Shown here piece after piece: positions 5,823-5,828 of a DNA stretch of 5,828 nucleotides. The DNA lies in the NCBI GenBank assembly GCA_013813135.1, contig JACCSF010000343.1:1-5828 (forward strand), in the 5' to 3' direction. This stretch comes from Thermoleophilaceae bacterium (GTDB lineage Bacteria > Actinomycetota > Thermoleophilia > Solirubrobacterales > Thermoleophilaceae). Position 1 is the first letter of the stretch, and each line of letters starts with the position of its first letter. The notes beneath the pieces are model-generated. The model was not told the origin of the DNA, searched no databases, and worked only from the letters and a program-made list of their open reading frames with translations. A program made the position numbers and the translations under genes.

Positions 5823-5828
5823 AAAGCA
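5823..5828 (-). pseudogene. Start of the displaced 5' part of the GH63-like gene (two codons visible)
   Basis: On the minus strand these six bases read TGC-TTT, Cys-Phe. They are in frame with CAC-GCG-ATC (His-Ala-Ile) at 4561-4553 once the IS is removed. The family normally has a W-D-S-x-F-H-A-I segment here, so Cys-Phe is what the missing exonless continuation should end with. Two codons are little evidence on their own; the call rests on agreement with the inverted repeats and the guide match. Confidence 0.5.

Overview
The window is very GC-rich, with codons ending mostly in G or C. Its protein families (a PHP/GT4 fusion, a GH31 glycosidase and a GH63-like glycosidase) suggest a high-GC actinobacterium. 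A soil lineage such as Thermoleophilia/Solirubrobacterales is my best guess from family resemblance, not something the sequence proves.

Layout. (1) Bases 1-2124, minus strand: a long open gene running off the left edge. It encodes one chain with an N-terminal PHP metal-dependent phosphoesterase domain, a helical linker and a GT4 glycosyltransferase. (2) 2125-2222: a 98-bp divergent intergenic region. (3) 2223-3491, plus strand: the N-terminal 423 residues of a GH31 alpha-glycosidase. It keeps the catalytic nucleophile but is cut off inside the catalytic barrel. (4) 3508-4561, minus strand: a GH63-like glycosidase gene convergent on GH31. It has a one-base frameshift just before its natural stop, and a transposon interrupts its N-terminal part. 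(5) 4562-5822, plus strand: a complete 1261-bp IS110-family element of the IS1111 type. (6) 5823-5828: six bases that look like the continuation of the interrupted GH63 gene.

The most informative object is the IS1111-type element. Removing it in silico, with an AA core counted once, joins TGC-TTT to CAC-GCG-ATC-GCG and restores Cys-Phe-His-Ala-Ile-Ala-Trp in frame, as expected in the conserved WDSxFHAI segment of this glycosidase family. The region over and after the transposase stop folds on paper into a two-module RNA. The first module (9-bp stem, internal loop, 5-bp capped hairpin) carries on its two loop arms an 8-nt complement of the right junction and a 9-nt copy of the left junction. 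The second module carries an 8-9-nt match to the element's right end and a 6-of-7 match to its left end. This is the target-loop/donor-loop architecture of IS110-family bridge RNAs. A perfect TTGACA lies 17 bp from a GAGAAT box that exists only when the two ends are joined in a circle, so a junction promoter is also likely.

Taken together, a carbohydrate-active locus (PHP-GT4, GH31, GH63-like) has lost both glycosidases, one by deletion and the other by frameshift plus insertion. The inserted element appears to carry the guide RNA that selected its site. The family assignments are solid. The RNA and boundary claims rest on short matches read by eye and are marked accordingly.
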